A DNA stretch of 39,273 nucleotides from CAADGY01 sp035714225 (GTDB lineage Bacteria > Acidobacteriota > Terriglobia > Bryobacterales > Bryobacteraceae), in NCBI GenBank assembly GCA_035714225.1, contig DASTMK010000263.1, forward strand, positions 1 to 39,273. Reading direction: 5' to 3'. Made by a program: the position numbers and the translations under genes. A model generated the notes under the pieces. That model made no database searches. It had not been told where the DNA came from and saw nothing but the letters and a program-made list of their open reading frames with translations. This document shows, piece after piece, positions 1 to 7,700 of the stretch; within the stretch, counting starts at the first letter, position 1, and each line of letters starts with the position of its first letter.

Positions 1-62
1 AGGAGATTCAAGGCGATGCTGAACAGCACAACTAACCCGATTATGATTGACGTTCGATACAT
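1..62 (-). CDS. N-terminal start of an exported or membrane protein, cut by window edge
   Basis: An ATG at position 62 on the minus strand opens a frame reading MYRTSIIIGLVVLFSIALNL before the window ends. That is a short basic start followed by a hydrophobic stretch typical of a signal peptide or membrane anchor. An AGGA Shine-Dalgarno-like element sits 9 nt upstream of the ATG. The gene follows the 92-1057 gene by 29 bp on the same strand, so the two probably share a transcript. Only about 20 residues are visible, so no function can be given. Confidence 0.5.
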   Translation of the reverse strand, partial: MYRTSIIIGLVVLFSIALNL

Positions 63-91
63 GATGATCGTTCCTGTTGTCGACTAACTCA

Positions 92-1057
92 TCAATTTGT
101 CCGATATAACGCCGCTCGCCGCTCATGGCTGGAGAACAGGAGAAGCCGATCTCCAGTCGCTCCGATTGCCGACACAACAGTAAACGCTTCGCCGTGCGAC
201 TGAGGTGGAAACTTGCAGCGGTACCTATCGCTAAGCTTCCCCTCTCCGTCGAAACGGAGGATTACCGAGCCGGAACCCGGAGTGTACCCGGACACCACCG
301 CGACCAGGCCGCCCCGGCCGTCGGACACGGTACTGAATATGCGGTTTTCGAAAACATTTGGAGGCAGCTTAGGCGCGGATCGCCACGGGAGTTCTGGCGC
401 AACCAGTTGCCTGTCCGTGTAAATGTTGCCGCTTAGGCCAAGCAACTGCATTCGAGGAGTCTCGCCTGTCTCTATAACGGCAACCCGACCGCTGGACAAA
501 CCGACTATCTCACTTTGGTGAGAGGCGCCCGATCGAAGTCGTATGATCGGTTGCTCGTCAGGTTCCGAACGCAACACGGAGTTTTTTACGTCGAGCCCTA
601 TCAATCGATCAGAGTAGGTCAAACCGCTCACCGTATGATTCAAAACCGCAATATTGGAAATCCTCCCAGACTCATTAATGAAAACCAGACGGCAACGCTC
701 GCGAGAACGCTGCAGAACAACCGGCAGTTGACCGGCGCCAAGACAGAGGCGAGTCGAGATATAACCCCCATCCGTTGGAAGGACAGTTGTCCGCAGAGTG
801 GTTCCCGTGTGACTCACTTCCACCAATGCGTTAAAGGATGGCAGTTTCTCCAAATAGAAGATACTCCCATCTTCAACTACATAGTTATCGATGTGAGAGG
901 CACTGGAAGTTGGAATGGCAAAGGCGCCAAGCGGCTGTAAAACTTGGACAGCCGTACCGTCTTCGGCCAACGCCGAAACTTGGCTGAGGCACAGCGCCGT
1001 AACAAACAACATCAGCAGCACAACGAGAAAGATGCCTGCACGCCAAGAGTGTGACAT
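92..1057 (-). CDS. Secreted protein of unknown function, possibly beta-propeller-like
   Basis: This 321-residue protein starts at an ATG preceded by an excellent AAGGAGG ribosome-binding site 9 nt away. The N-terminus (MSHSWRAGIFLVVLLMLF, then an Ala-rich region ending near ALAEDG) is a clear signal peptide, so the protein is exported. The rest is rich in short beta-strand-like segments with recurring patterns such as GLSSGRVAVIETG, GLSGNIYTDRQLV and DGRGGLVAVVSGY. These suggest a beta-propeller or NHL/6-bladed fold, but I recognise no named family or catalytic motif. It lies beyond a decayed IS66 fragment, transcribed away from it, with the start of another exported protein 29 bp downstream. 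Its base composition looks less G+C-rich than the glycan operons, so it may be a separate or acquired unit. Confidence 0.75.
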   Translation of the reverse strand: MSHSWRAGIFLVVLLMLFVTALCLSQVSALAEDGTAVQVLQPLGAFAIPTSSASHIDNYVVEDGSIFYLEKLPSFNALVEVSHTGTTLRTTVLPTDGGYISTRLCLGAGQLPVVLQRSRERCRLVFINESGRISNIAVLNHTVSGLTYSDRLIGLDVKNSVLRSEPDEQPIIRLRSGASHQSEIVGLSSGRVAVIETGETPRMQLLGLSGNIYTDRQLVAPELPWRSAPKLPPNVFENRIFSTVSDGRGGLVAVVSGYTPGSGSVILRFDGEGKLSDRYRCKFPPQSHGEAFTVVSAIGATGDRLLLFSSHERRAALYRTN

Positions 1058-1125
1058 CGAAATCGTCCTCCTTCTTCAAGCTTGACCGCTTCTACACAGC
1101 GTATCGATTGTGAGCTTTCGTCTGG

Positions 1126-1134
1126 ATTATATCA
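1126..1134 (-). promoter_or_regulatory. Extended -10 promoter element for the 92-1057 gene
   Basis: Read on the minus strand, positions 1134-1126 spell TGATATAAT, a perfect TATAAT with the TGn extension that can replace a good -35 box. No convincing -35 is present. The predicted start of transcription would be about 60 nt upstream of the ATG at 1057. It is the only promoter-like site I see between this gene and the IS66 fragment. Confidence 0.45.
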
Positions 1135-1200
1135 CCAAGAGTTGCGACGATAGCTTACCTGCTTTGTCTTGAATCTCTATGCGAATTGAACCTGATCGCT

Positions 1201-1223
1201 GCCTGGCTGCGGCGCAGCCCGGC
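1201..1223. other. GC-rich hairpin in the intergenic region, function unknown
   Basis: GCC, one mismatch, then GGCTGC pairs across a GGC loop with GCAGCC, one mismatch and GGC, giving a nine-pair stem with one internal mismatch. It has no U-tract on either side, so it is not a canonical intrinsic terminator. It sits between the promoter of the leftmost genes and the IS66 fragment, and may be part of the decayed element or an intergenic repeat. Nothing else in 1135-1280 is recognisable except a TATAAT without a -35 at 1276-1281. Confidence 0.35.
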
Positions 1224-1280
1224 AGCATAAACATTCGTGCCGTAAATGTAACATCTCTCTCGCTGTTGGTCCGCTTATAA

Positions 1281-1651
1281 TTGAGCTTCCCTGTGAGCAG
1301 CGCCAAGCTCCAACAATACGTCGCCATGATCGAACACGAGCTCGCCTGGGCTCGGCTGAAAATCCAGGCACCGCAGCAAGAGCTACGGCTGGAGCGCAAC
1401 AAGAAATACGGCTCGTCAAGCGAGACTCTGAGTTCGTGGCAAGCGGAATTGCTTGACTTCAGGCTGAGTGTGAGCGGTGAAGCGGCGCAGTCGAAGTCGG
1501 GCGCGAAGCCCTGGCCATCAAGCTTGCTCGCGAATGCAAACCGCATCCCGGGCGGTAGACTCTGACGAAAAATCTGCCACATGTCACAGACGAGGTCGCG
1601 TATGTCGATGGCGTCTGCAATCATTGCGGTGCCGAAGCCGCACTCATCGGT
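1281..1651 (+). pseudogene. tnpC: Decayed IS66-family transposase (TnpC) N-terminal fragment
   Basis: The first frame (from a TTG at 1281) contains LQQYVAMIEHELAWARLKIQ followed by LRLERNKKYGSSSETLS. This is the leucine-zipper region and the KxYGxSSExL signature of the IS66 TnpC transposase N-terminus. Near 1495-1505 the homology moves to another frame, reading REALAIKL, then CKPHPGR, a TAG at 1556-1558 where a Gln is expected, TLTKNLPHV, and a zinc-finger-like CNHCGAEAALIG ending near 1651. Only the first 120 or so residues of a protein normally about 500 long remain. No DDE catalytic core, tnpA, tnpB or terminal repeats are visible, so this is a dead remnant. Its right end merges with the 3' end of the convergent gene at 1644-2492. 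Confidence 0.78.
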
Positions 1652-2492
1652 CAGACTCGGATCCGGTGAGCTGCCCGAATTCGCGGATCAACGGCATCGG
1701 TCCTCGCAACTCCGGTTCCCCTGGTGCAAGCTGGCGTGCGCGCGCCATCAGTGTAGAGCTGTATTGGAATACCGTAGGGTCTCCTCCCGGGGCGCGTCTC
1801 GCCCGCGAGCGCATAAACAGGTTCGGCAGGGCTGTTGCCGCTGCCGCCAGCACCAGCGGATTCGTTGTACGTTCCAGCTCACCCCGCGCCTGAGCGCCCA
1901 ACCGCTCCGCTTCACTCGGACGCCGGCCCCTGGTTCCAAAGGGACCATTCATGCCCAATATGTCCATCGCATAGAAGAAGCCAAGGTGAGACGCCAACAC
2001 GCGATTGGACGGCTCCTGTTCAACGAGCCGCCGCAAAAGTTCCTCGGCGTCATCAGGATGTTCGACATAAAGGAAGCGAGCGGCGTTGACCTGTACGCTC
2101 GCATCGGTTCGATTGGCGTCCGCCGCACGCAACCAGGCGTTGCGCGCGAGTTCATGATCCGCGGCATCGGCATAGGGTCCCCCTGATGCATAGACATATG
2201 CCAGCGCACTGGCCGCTACGTCGCTGGCCGGACTATGCTCGATCAGATACAGGATGTGCCTGAGCCGCACGGCACGGAAGACCGGGTTCATGTAATCCCT
2301 GTAGTGCGTCAACAACCGGCTTCGCGTGGCGATATCACCAGGCTCCGACTGAACGCGGGTTTCCAACTCCGCTACCTCTGGGGGCGAGAGCGGAGGCTGC
2401 GAGGAGAGCCGGGCGATGGCCTGTGCCTCCATCGCCTGTGCCGATGCAATCAAGAGGACAGCGCAAAGAAGAGGCCGAAAATCGGATCGCAT
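1644..2492 (-). CDS. Secreted helical-repeat (TPR-like) protein, C-terminus altered by IS66 fragment
   Basis: I place the start at the ATG at 2492, because GGAG lies 8 nt upstream and the encoded MRSDFRPLLCAVLLIASAQA is a proper signal peptide; the frame stays open upstream but encodes low-complexity Arg-rich sequence. The 282-residue product is mostly alpha-helical and carries TPR-like pairs (DADEELLRR-type segments around residues 150-170, and NPLVLAAAATALPNLF near residue 230). It is the last gene of the formate dehydrogenase operon, 19 bp after the NrfD-type gene, so it could be an assembly or accessory factor; that is inference only. The last two codons and the stop fall in DNA that reads as IS66 TnpC on the other strand. 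The original C-terminus was therefore probably lost. Confidence 0.75.
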   Translation of the reverse strand: MRSDFRPLLCAVLLIASAQAMEAQAIARLSSQPPLSPPEVAELETRVQSEPGDIATRSRLLTHYRDYMNPVFRAVRLRHILYLIEHSPASDVAASALAYVYASGGPYADAADHELARNAWLRAADANRTDASVQVNAARFLYVEHPDDAEELLRRLVEQEPSNRVLASHLGFFYAMDILGMNGPFGTRGRRPSEAERLGAQARGELERTTNPLVLAAAATALPNLFMRSRARRAPGGDPTVFQYSSTLMARARQLAPGEPELRGPMPLIREFGQLTGSESDR

Positions 2493-2511
2493 AACTCGTG
2501 CTCCAGGAGCA

Positions 2512-3594
2512 TTATTCCACTTCCCGCGTGCCCTGTCCCGCACGTTGCTGGTGGAACGTCGCCCTGGGATCGCGCGCCGAGGCATTTCCCGCGACTTCTA
2601 CAGCGAAGCGCATGAGCAGCGAACCACCGGCGCCGAGAAGTCCCGCAACCATTCGCTTCTTTCTGTTCTGGCGCGGCAGCATCAACGTCACGAGGCTGGC
2701 TGCCGTCAGAACGCTTGCCGTCTTCCACATCACACTGCTCAGCCCTCTCTTCAAAGGACGTGCCACCGTGGGCACGCGGGCAGCTTCGCGCTCCATCGAA
2801 TGGGCCGCGGCCAACTCGGCCAGGCGTCCGCCAATACCGAAGTATCGCGTGATGCGGCAGGCGCGCTCGTCTTCAAACATCAGATCGAAGATGGCACCGG
2901 CGCTCGCCGCCGCCGACGCCCCGAACAAAACAGGAAGAATACGTCGCGACTCCTTCCAGATGGGGATGACCGTGTTACCCGCCAGCACCCCGGTATAGGT
3001 TGCCAGCGCCGCTCCGAACGCTCCCGAAGAATAGCCCGCCGCTTCGCCGATCCGTTGCAGGATTCCATGGGAGTGCCTTGCAAATAGACCCGCCGTGATA
3101 GCGGCCGAAGGCGCCGCTGCCAGAATCCACGCGCCCATATTCATCGGCGAAGTCGGGCGGAACACGCGCAGCATATACAGGAACCGTTCCGGCCGTCCGA
3201 GGTCCGCAATCAGCAGGCCGCCGCTGATGGTAGAGCCGATGATCCCGATCCAATGGCATCGCCGGATGAACCTGTCGAGCTCCTGCGAGCCGTCAAGCTG
3301 AGCCGCCGCGCCCAGAACCAGCGAGGCGCCCGCGGCACCACCAGTGAAATAGTAAAGTGGAATAAAGGGCTTCCAAACCGATTGCTTCAGGAGCGGCCTG
3401 TCGTAGTAAGTGGGGTCGCCCGCACGAGGCACCGGCAATTGCTCCCAGGCGACACCTGTGGGTGCAAGGTGCGCCTCGGACATGCTCGTAACCTGCTGGG
3501 CCCCCTCGCCCGTCAGTTCCGCCAGTGTGGTATTGATGTCGCGCCCGTCCGTCTGAACCCGATCCACCGGCCTGCCGTCGAACGTCTGCTTCAA
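2512..3594 (-). CDS. nrfD: NrfD/PsrC-type quinone-interacting membrane subunit of formate dehydrogenase
   Basis: NrfD-family integral membrane proteins pass electrons between an iron-sulfur subunit and the quinone pool. The 360-residue product has a hydrophilic N-terminal 70 residues. Then comes the family hallmark FIPLYYFTGGAAGAS (first membrane helix), STISGGLLIADLGRPERFLYMLRV (GRP-E-R motif between helices), and further hydrophobic segments with the conserved YTGVLAGNTVIPIW. The annotated start is a TTG that overlaps the stop of the ferredoxin-subunit gene by 4 nt (TTGA). A downstream ATG at 3483 with an AGG 8 nt away is an alternative, but the N-terminal GRDINTTLAELTGEGAQ looks family-like, so I keep the longer form. 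The protein replaces the cytochrome b subunit of FdnGHI-type enzymes, so no heme is expected. Confidence 0.88.
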   Translation of the reverse strand: MKQTFDGRPVDRVQTDGRDINTTLAELTGEGAQQVTSMSEAHLAPTGVAWEQLPVPRAGDPTYYDRPLLKQSVWKPFIPLYYFTGGAAGASLVLGAAAQLDGSQELDRFIRRCHWIGIIGSTISGGLLIADLGRPERFLYMLRVFRPTSPMNMGAWILAAAPSAAITAGLFARHSHGILQRIGEAAGYSSGAFGAALATYTGVLAGNTVIPIWKESRRILPVLFGASAAASAGAIFDLMFEDERACRITRYFGIGGRLAELAAAHSMEREAARVPTVARPLKRGLSSVMWKTASVLTAASLVTLMLPRQNRKKRMVAGLLGAGGSLLMRFAVEVAGNASARDPRATFHQQRAGQGTREVE

Positions 3595-4388
3595 GAGCGG
3601 CCTCCGAGTTTGCTGAAGAAAACCGAGCCCACCGCCATCAGCGCGATTCCGGCGGCGGCCGCTGCCATGGATGCCCAGCTCCGCCCCACCTCTTTGGTCG
3701 GAATCACGGGGTCGGGAGGCAGATTGTAAACCTCGGGTTTGTCCACCAGCAGAAAGAACGCGTTCAATCCTTCGGTTCCCGGCTGCGACGCCGCATCTTC
3801 GCCGTACAGGTAAGCTTCGCGCATTCCCATATCCTGTAGCTTTTCGACGCGCGCACGGGCACGCGTTCGCAACTCGTCGAGGTCACCGAACTGAATGGAT
3901 TCCGTCGGACACGCCTTCGCGCAAGCGGGCGTCATGTCTTCGCGCAGGCGGTCATAACACAACGTGCATTTCCATGCGCGTCCGTCTTCGTTCCGCCGGT
4001 CGATAACGCCGAAGGGGCAGTTCACGATGCAGTATCCGCAGCCGTTGCAGATGTCCGGCTGTACGTAGACGCTATCGAATTCCGTGCGGATGATGGCTCC
4101 GGTAGGACAGCTTTCAAGGCACCCCGCGCGCGCGCAGTGCTTGCATACGTCAGAGGAAAACAGCCATGAAAAGGCGCCTGCATCCTGCGTGGAAAGCGGC
4201 ACCGGCCTTTCGATGAACGCGACGTGACGCCAGGTGGAAGCGCCCAGGTGGATCGTGTTGTCATACGACATGCCCGTGAACAACAGGCCGTCGTCGGGCA
4301 ACTGGTTCCACTGTTTGCATGCTACCTCACACGCTTTGCACCCGATGCACAAAGTGGTGTCAGTGAAAAAGCCCTTTGCGCCTGCCAC
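3591..4388 (-). CDS. fdhB: Formate dehydrogenase iron-sulfur (beta) subunit with four [4Fe-4S] clusters
   Basis: This 265-residue ferredoxin-type subunit wires the molybdenum/tungsten subunit to the membrane. Cysteine motifs are visible in order: CIGCKACEVAC (residues 14-24), CKHCARAGCLESCP (near 80), CNGCGYCIVNCPFGV (near 115) and CTLCYDRLREDMTPACAKACP (near 140), enough for four clusters as in FdnH/HybA proteins. The C-terminus carries one hydrophobic helix (MAAAAAGIALMAVGSVFF), a likely membrane anchor. The start is a GTG two nucleotides after the catalytic gene's stop, and the end overlaps the NrfD-type gene by 4 nt. The three genes are therefore translationally coupled. Confidence 0.93.
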   Translation of the reverse strand: MAGAKGFFTDTTLCIGCKACEVACKQWNQLPDDGLLFTGMSYDNTIHLGASTWRHVAFIERPVPLSTQDAGAFSWLFSSDVCKHCARAGCLESCPTGAIIRTEFDSVYVQPDICNGCGYCIVNCPFGVIDRRNEDGRAWKCTLCYDRLREDMTPACAKACPTESIQFGDLDELRTRARARVEKLQDMGMREAYLYGEDAASQPGTEGLNAFFLLVDKPEVYNLPPDPVIPTKEVGRSWASMAAAAAGIALMAVGSVFFSKLGGRS

Positions 4389-4390
4389 CC

Positions 4391-7300
4391 TCAGTGCCCC
4401 TCTTTGCTCTCTTCGGCTTTGAGGCCGTGCTGCGACTCCGGCTTGCGGCGCGCGGGCGGCAGATCCCTCTGCCAGCGCTTTGGGTCGATCTCGCGCACCG
4501 GTGGACCCGAGGTCGCCGCACTGCGCTTTCTGCTTTTCCGGCCAGGCTCGATGTCGCCCGTGAAGGCTTTCGATTCCTGGATCGATACATTCGGATCGGC
4601 CACGAATCCGATCAGGTCGTTAGCGGCGTCTCCCCGCGCAAGGCCCTTGGTGGACCAATGATAGGGCAATCCGATCTGATGAACCAGCCTTCCTTTGATG
4701 CGCAAGGGCCGCATACGGCTCGTCACCAGCACTCGCGCCTCAATTTCCGCGCGCATGGTTCGAATGGTGGCCCATCCTCCGTTCTTCAATCCGCGTTCGG
4801 CTGCCAGCTCCGGCGAGACTTCGCAGAACATTTCCGGCTGCAATTCGGAAAGCCATGAAAGCCAGCGGCTCATGGCACCAGCCGTATGGTGTTCGGTCAA
4901 GCGATAAGTTGTGATCACGTATGGAAAGCGCGGATCGTCGTAAGCCCGGTGGTAGGGATTATCTTTCCGCCACCACTCCATGCGCTCGGGATTGCATTGC
5001 TGGCCATATAGCGGATTCTTCACTACGGATTCCTGCGGTTCGTAATGAACCGGAAGCGGGCCGTCCTGGAGGCCCGTCGCAGCATACAACCAGCCTTTGC
5101 CATCGGCCTGCATCACGAAAGGATCGGTTCCGCCGATCGTATCTTTCCCGCGCGCGTCTTTCGAAGGATGAAACCAGGGTGGGCGCTTGACGATGAAATC
5201 CGGCGTGTCGTGTCCCACCCATTCGCCCTTTTCCTGGTCCCACCACACGAGCTTCTTACGCTCGCTCCAGGGCTTGCCCTCTGGGTCGGCCGAGGCGCGA
5301 TTATAGAGGAGCCGCCGGTTGTGCGGCCAGGCCCAGGCCCATTCCGGCGCAACCCAATTCTGCTCCCAGTGCGGCTTACGGCGCGCCGTCATGTTTTGAC
5401 CGTCGCGATAGCACCCGGAATAAATCCAGCAGCCGCAAGCAGTGGAGCCGTCGTCCTTCAAAGAGGTGAATCCCTCGACCGGCTTTCCATCCGCTACCGT
5501 GTATCCGTTGATCTCGTGTAGTACGGCTTCGGCTTTCGGCTCCTGCTTCGGTCCTTCCAACGGGTAGTCCCAGGTGACGTCGCGAATGGGACGGTTGCGG
5601 GGCTGATCGTATTCGCCTGCATACAGCTTTTTCAAGCGCAGTCCCAGCTTGTAGATGAAATCGAGCTCGCTCGCGGCGTCACCGGGCGGCTCGACAGCCT
5701 TGTAATGCCATTGCAGCAGGCGTTGCGTGTTCGTGAAGGCGCCGTCTTTCTCCACGTGAGCAGCGGCAGGAAAGAAAAAAACTTCTGTCCCGATGTCTTC
5801 GGTACGAATCTCTCCGCGCTCAATCTCCGGTGCGTCACGCCAGAAATCCGCCGTTTCCGTTACGGAGAAATCGCGAACGACAAGCCATTCGAGCCGCCGC
5901 AGCCCCTTACGATGCAGCGGCCCGTTCATGGACCCGACCACCGGGTTTTCGCCCATCACGAAATAGCCCTTTATGCCGCCGTCGGCCATGTTGACGACGG
6001 TGTTCATGTGCGAATGGTCCGCTGTCAACGCCGGCAGGTAGTCGTAGCACCAGTCGTTGTCTCTTGTAGCCGCCTCGCCGAACCACGCTTTCAGCAGCGA
6101 GACGAAATATTTCGGAAATTCACCCCACCAGCCGGAAGGCGAAGTATTGAGCGCCAGATAAGTGGTGAGGTCTTTATCGTGCTTCGCCTTGGGCATCGGC
6201 AGGTAGCCGGGCAGCAGATTGTATAGCGTAGGGATGTCGGTAGAGCCCTGTATGGAGGCGTGGCCGCGTAAGGCCAGGATGCCGCCGCCCGGCCTGCCGA
6301 TGTTGCCGAGCAGCAGTTGTACGATCGCCGCGGTGCGGATGTATTGCACGCCCATCGAATGCTGCGTCCAACCGACGGCATAACAAAACGCCGATGTCCT
6401 CTCGCGCCCGGAATTCCGGCACAATGTCTCCGCCACCTTCAGGAACAGGCTCTTCGGAATTCCGCAGGTCTGCTCCACCATCTCCGGCGTATACCGCGAA
6501 AAATGCCGCTTCAGGATCTGGAACACGCACCGCGGATGCTGAAGTGTTGGATCGGTGTGTTCGGCCTGGATCGGATTGCGTTGGATAGTCTGATCTTCTT
6601 CGTCCGATTCTCTTGCTCCGGCGGCCGGTTCGGGGTCGACGCCTTCGTACTGCCAGGTCTTCTCGTGATACTGTCCCGTCTCTTCATCCCACCCGCCGAA
6701 GAGCCCGTCCAGATCTTCGGTGTCCCGAAATTCCGCGGAAACAATCGCCGGTGCGTTCGTGTAGTGGACAACGTAATCGCGAAAGTAACGCTCGTTCTCG
6801 ATAATGTAGCGAACGATGCCGCCGAGAAACGCGATGTCGCTGCCCGCACGAATGGGGACATGTATGTTGGCAACGGCGCTGGTGCGTGTGAACCGCGGGT
6901 CGACATGGATAATCGTAGCGCCACGCTCGCGCGCTTCCATCACCCAGCGGAAGCCGACGGGATGACACTCGGCCATATTGGACCCCTCGATGACGATGCA
7001 GTCCGCGTTCTGCAGATCCTGCTGAAACGTCGTAGCCCCTCCCCTTCCAAACGATGTCCCCAAACTGGGGACCGTGGAGGAGTGTCAAATACGGGCCTGA
7101 TTTTCGATCTGGACGATTCCCAGCGCGGTAAACAGCTTCTTGATCAGGTAATTCTCTTCGTTGTCCAGCGTGGCCCCGCCAAGATGTGCGATGCCCATGG
7201 TGCGGCGGACCGGATGGCCCTCCTCATCCGTGTCCTCCCAGGTTTCGTCACGGGTGCGTTTCACCCGCTCCGCCACCATGTCGATCGCTTGCTCCAGCGG

Positions 7301-7660
7301 TATCGTCTCCCATTCCTTGCCATGCGGACGCCGGTAGAGAACATGCTGCACACGGTGAGAACCGGTAACCAGTTGGAAGGTTGCCGCGCCTTTCGGGCAC
7401 AGGCAGCCGTGCGATATCGGAGAGGCCGGATCGCCCTCGATATCGATGATCTTTTCGTTCTTCACGTAGACGAGTTGCCCGCATCCAACCGCGCAGTAAG
7501 GGCAAATCGAAGATACGATGCGGTCCGCGCTCGTCGTGCGCGCTGTGAGCGCCTCCGTACGCGGCGACGCCGCAGTCCGCTCCAAACCGAACAGGTCGCG
7601 CTGTTTCAGTTGCCGGAACAGGGGCCAATTGGAAAGAGAAAAGCCGTATTCACCGGGCAT
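4391..7660 (-). CDS. fdhA: Formate dehydrogenase catalytic subunit, selenocysteine-containing (TGA read-through)
   Basis: One 1089-residue reading frame interrupted only by an in-frame TGA at 7085-7087. Residues 53-60 (CPYCAVGC) and CLCPKG (Cys88, Lys90) form the N-terminal [4Fe-4S] site. The TGA is codon 192 and is flanked by NQARI and HSSTVPSLGTSFGRG. This aligns directly with the NQARV-Sec-HGPTVASL segment of E. coli FdnG, where selenocysteine ligates the metal. Downstream are ECHPVGFRWVMEARERG, the GRPGGGILALRGHASIQGSTD pterin-binding region, and a C-terminal molybdopterin-dinucleotide domain. A second gene starting after the TGA would need an unsupported TTG. The N-terminus lacks a twin-arginine signal, and an in-frame TAA lies 16 codons upstream, so the enzyme may face the cytoplasm. 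The reaction is formate oxidation to CO2, feeding quinone through the two downstream subunits. Confidence 0.93.
7056..7072 (-). promoter_or_regulatory. Bacterial SECIS-like hairpin for selenocysteine insertion
   Basis: On the minus strand, GTCCCC and GGGGAC form a perfect six-pair stem around the loop AGTTT. The stem starts 12 nt after the TGA codon, close to the 11-nt spacing in E. coli fdhF. The pairs CG/CG and CC/GG can lengthen the stem below a small bulge. Bacterial SelB recognises a short hairpin with a GU-containing apical loop directly downstream of UGA. The GU in this loop fits, but SelB binding cannot be judged from sequence alone. Confidence 0.75.
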
Positions 7661-7700
7661 AGCGAACGTAGGACGCGCAAAGTTCCCGCTTTGTTACGGC

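Noticed and set aside
1276..1281. TATAAT box as a live promoter for the IS66 fragment
   Set aside because: No -35 or extended -10 accompanies it and the downstream frame is decayed.
4391..7063. A separate 890-residue molybdopterin protein starting at a TTG at 7063
   Set aside because: It is in frame with the upstream half, lacks a ribosome-binding site, and the TGA between them is at the known selenocysteine position.
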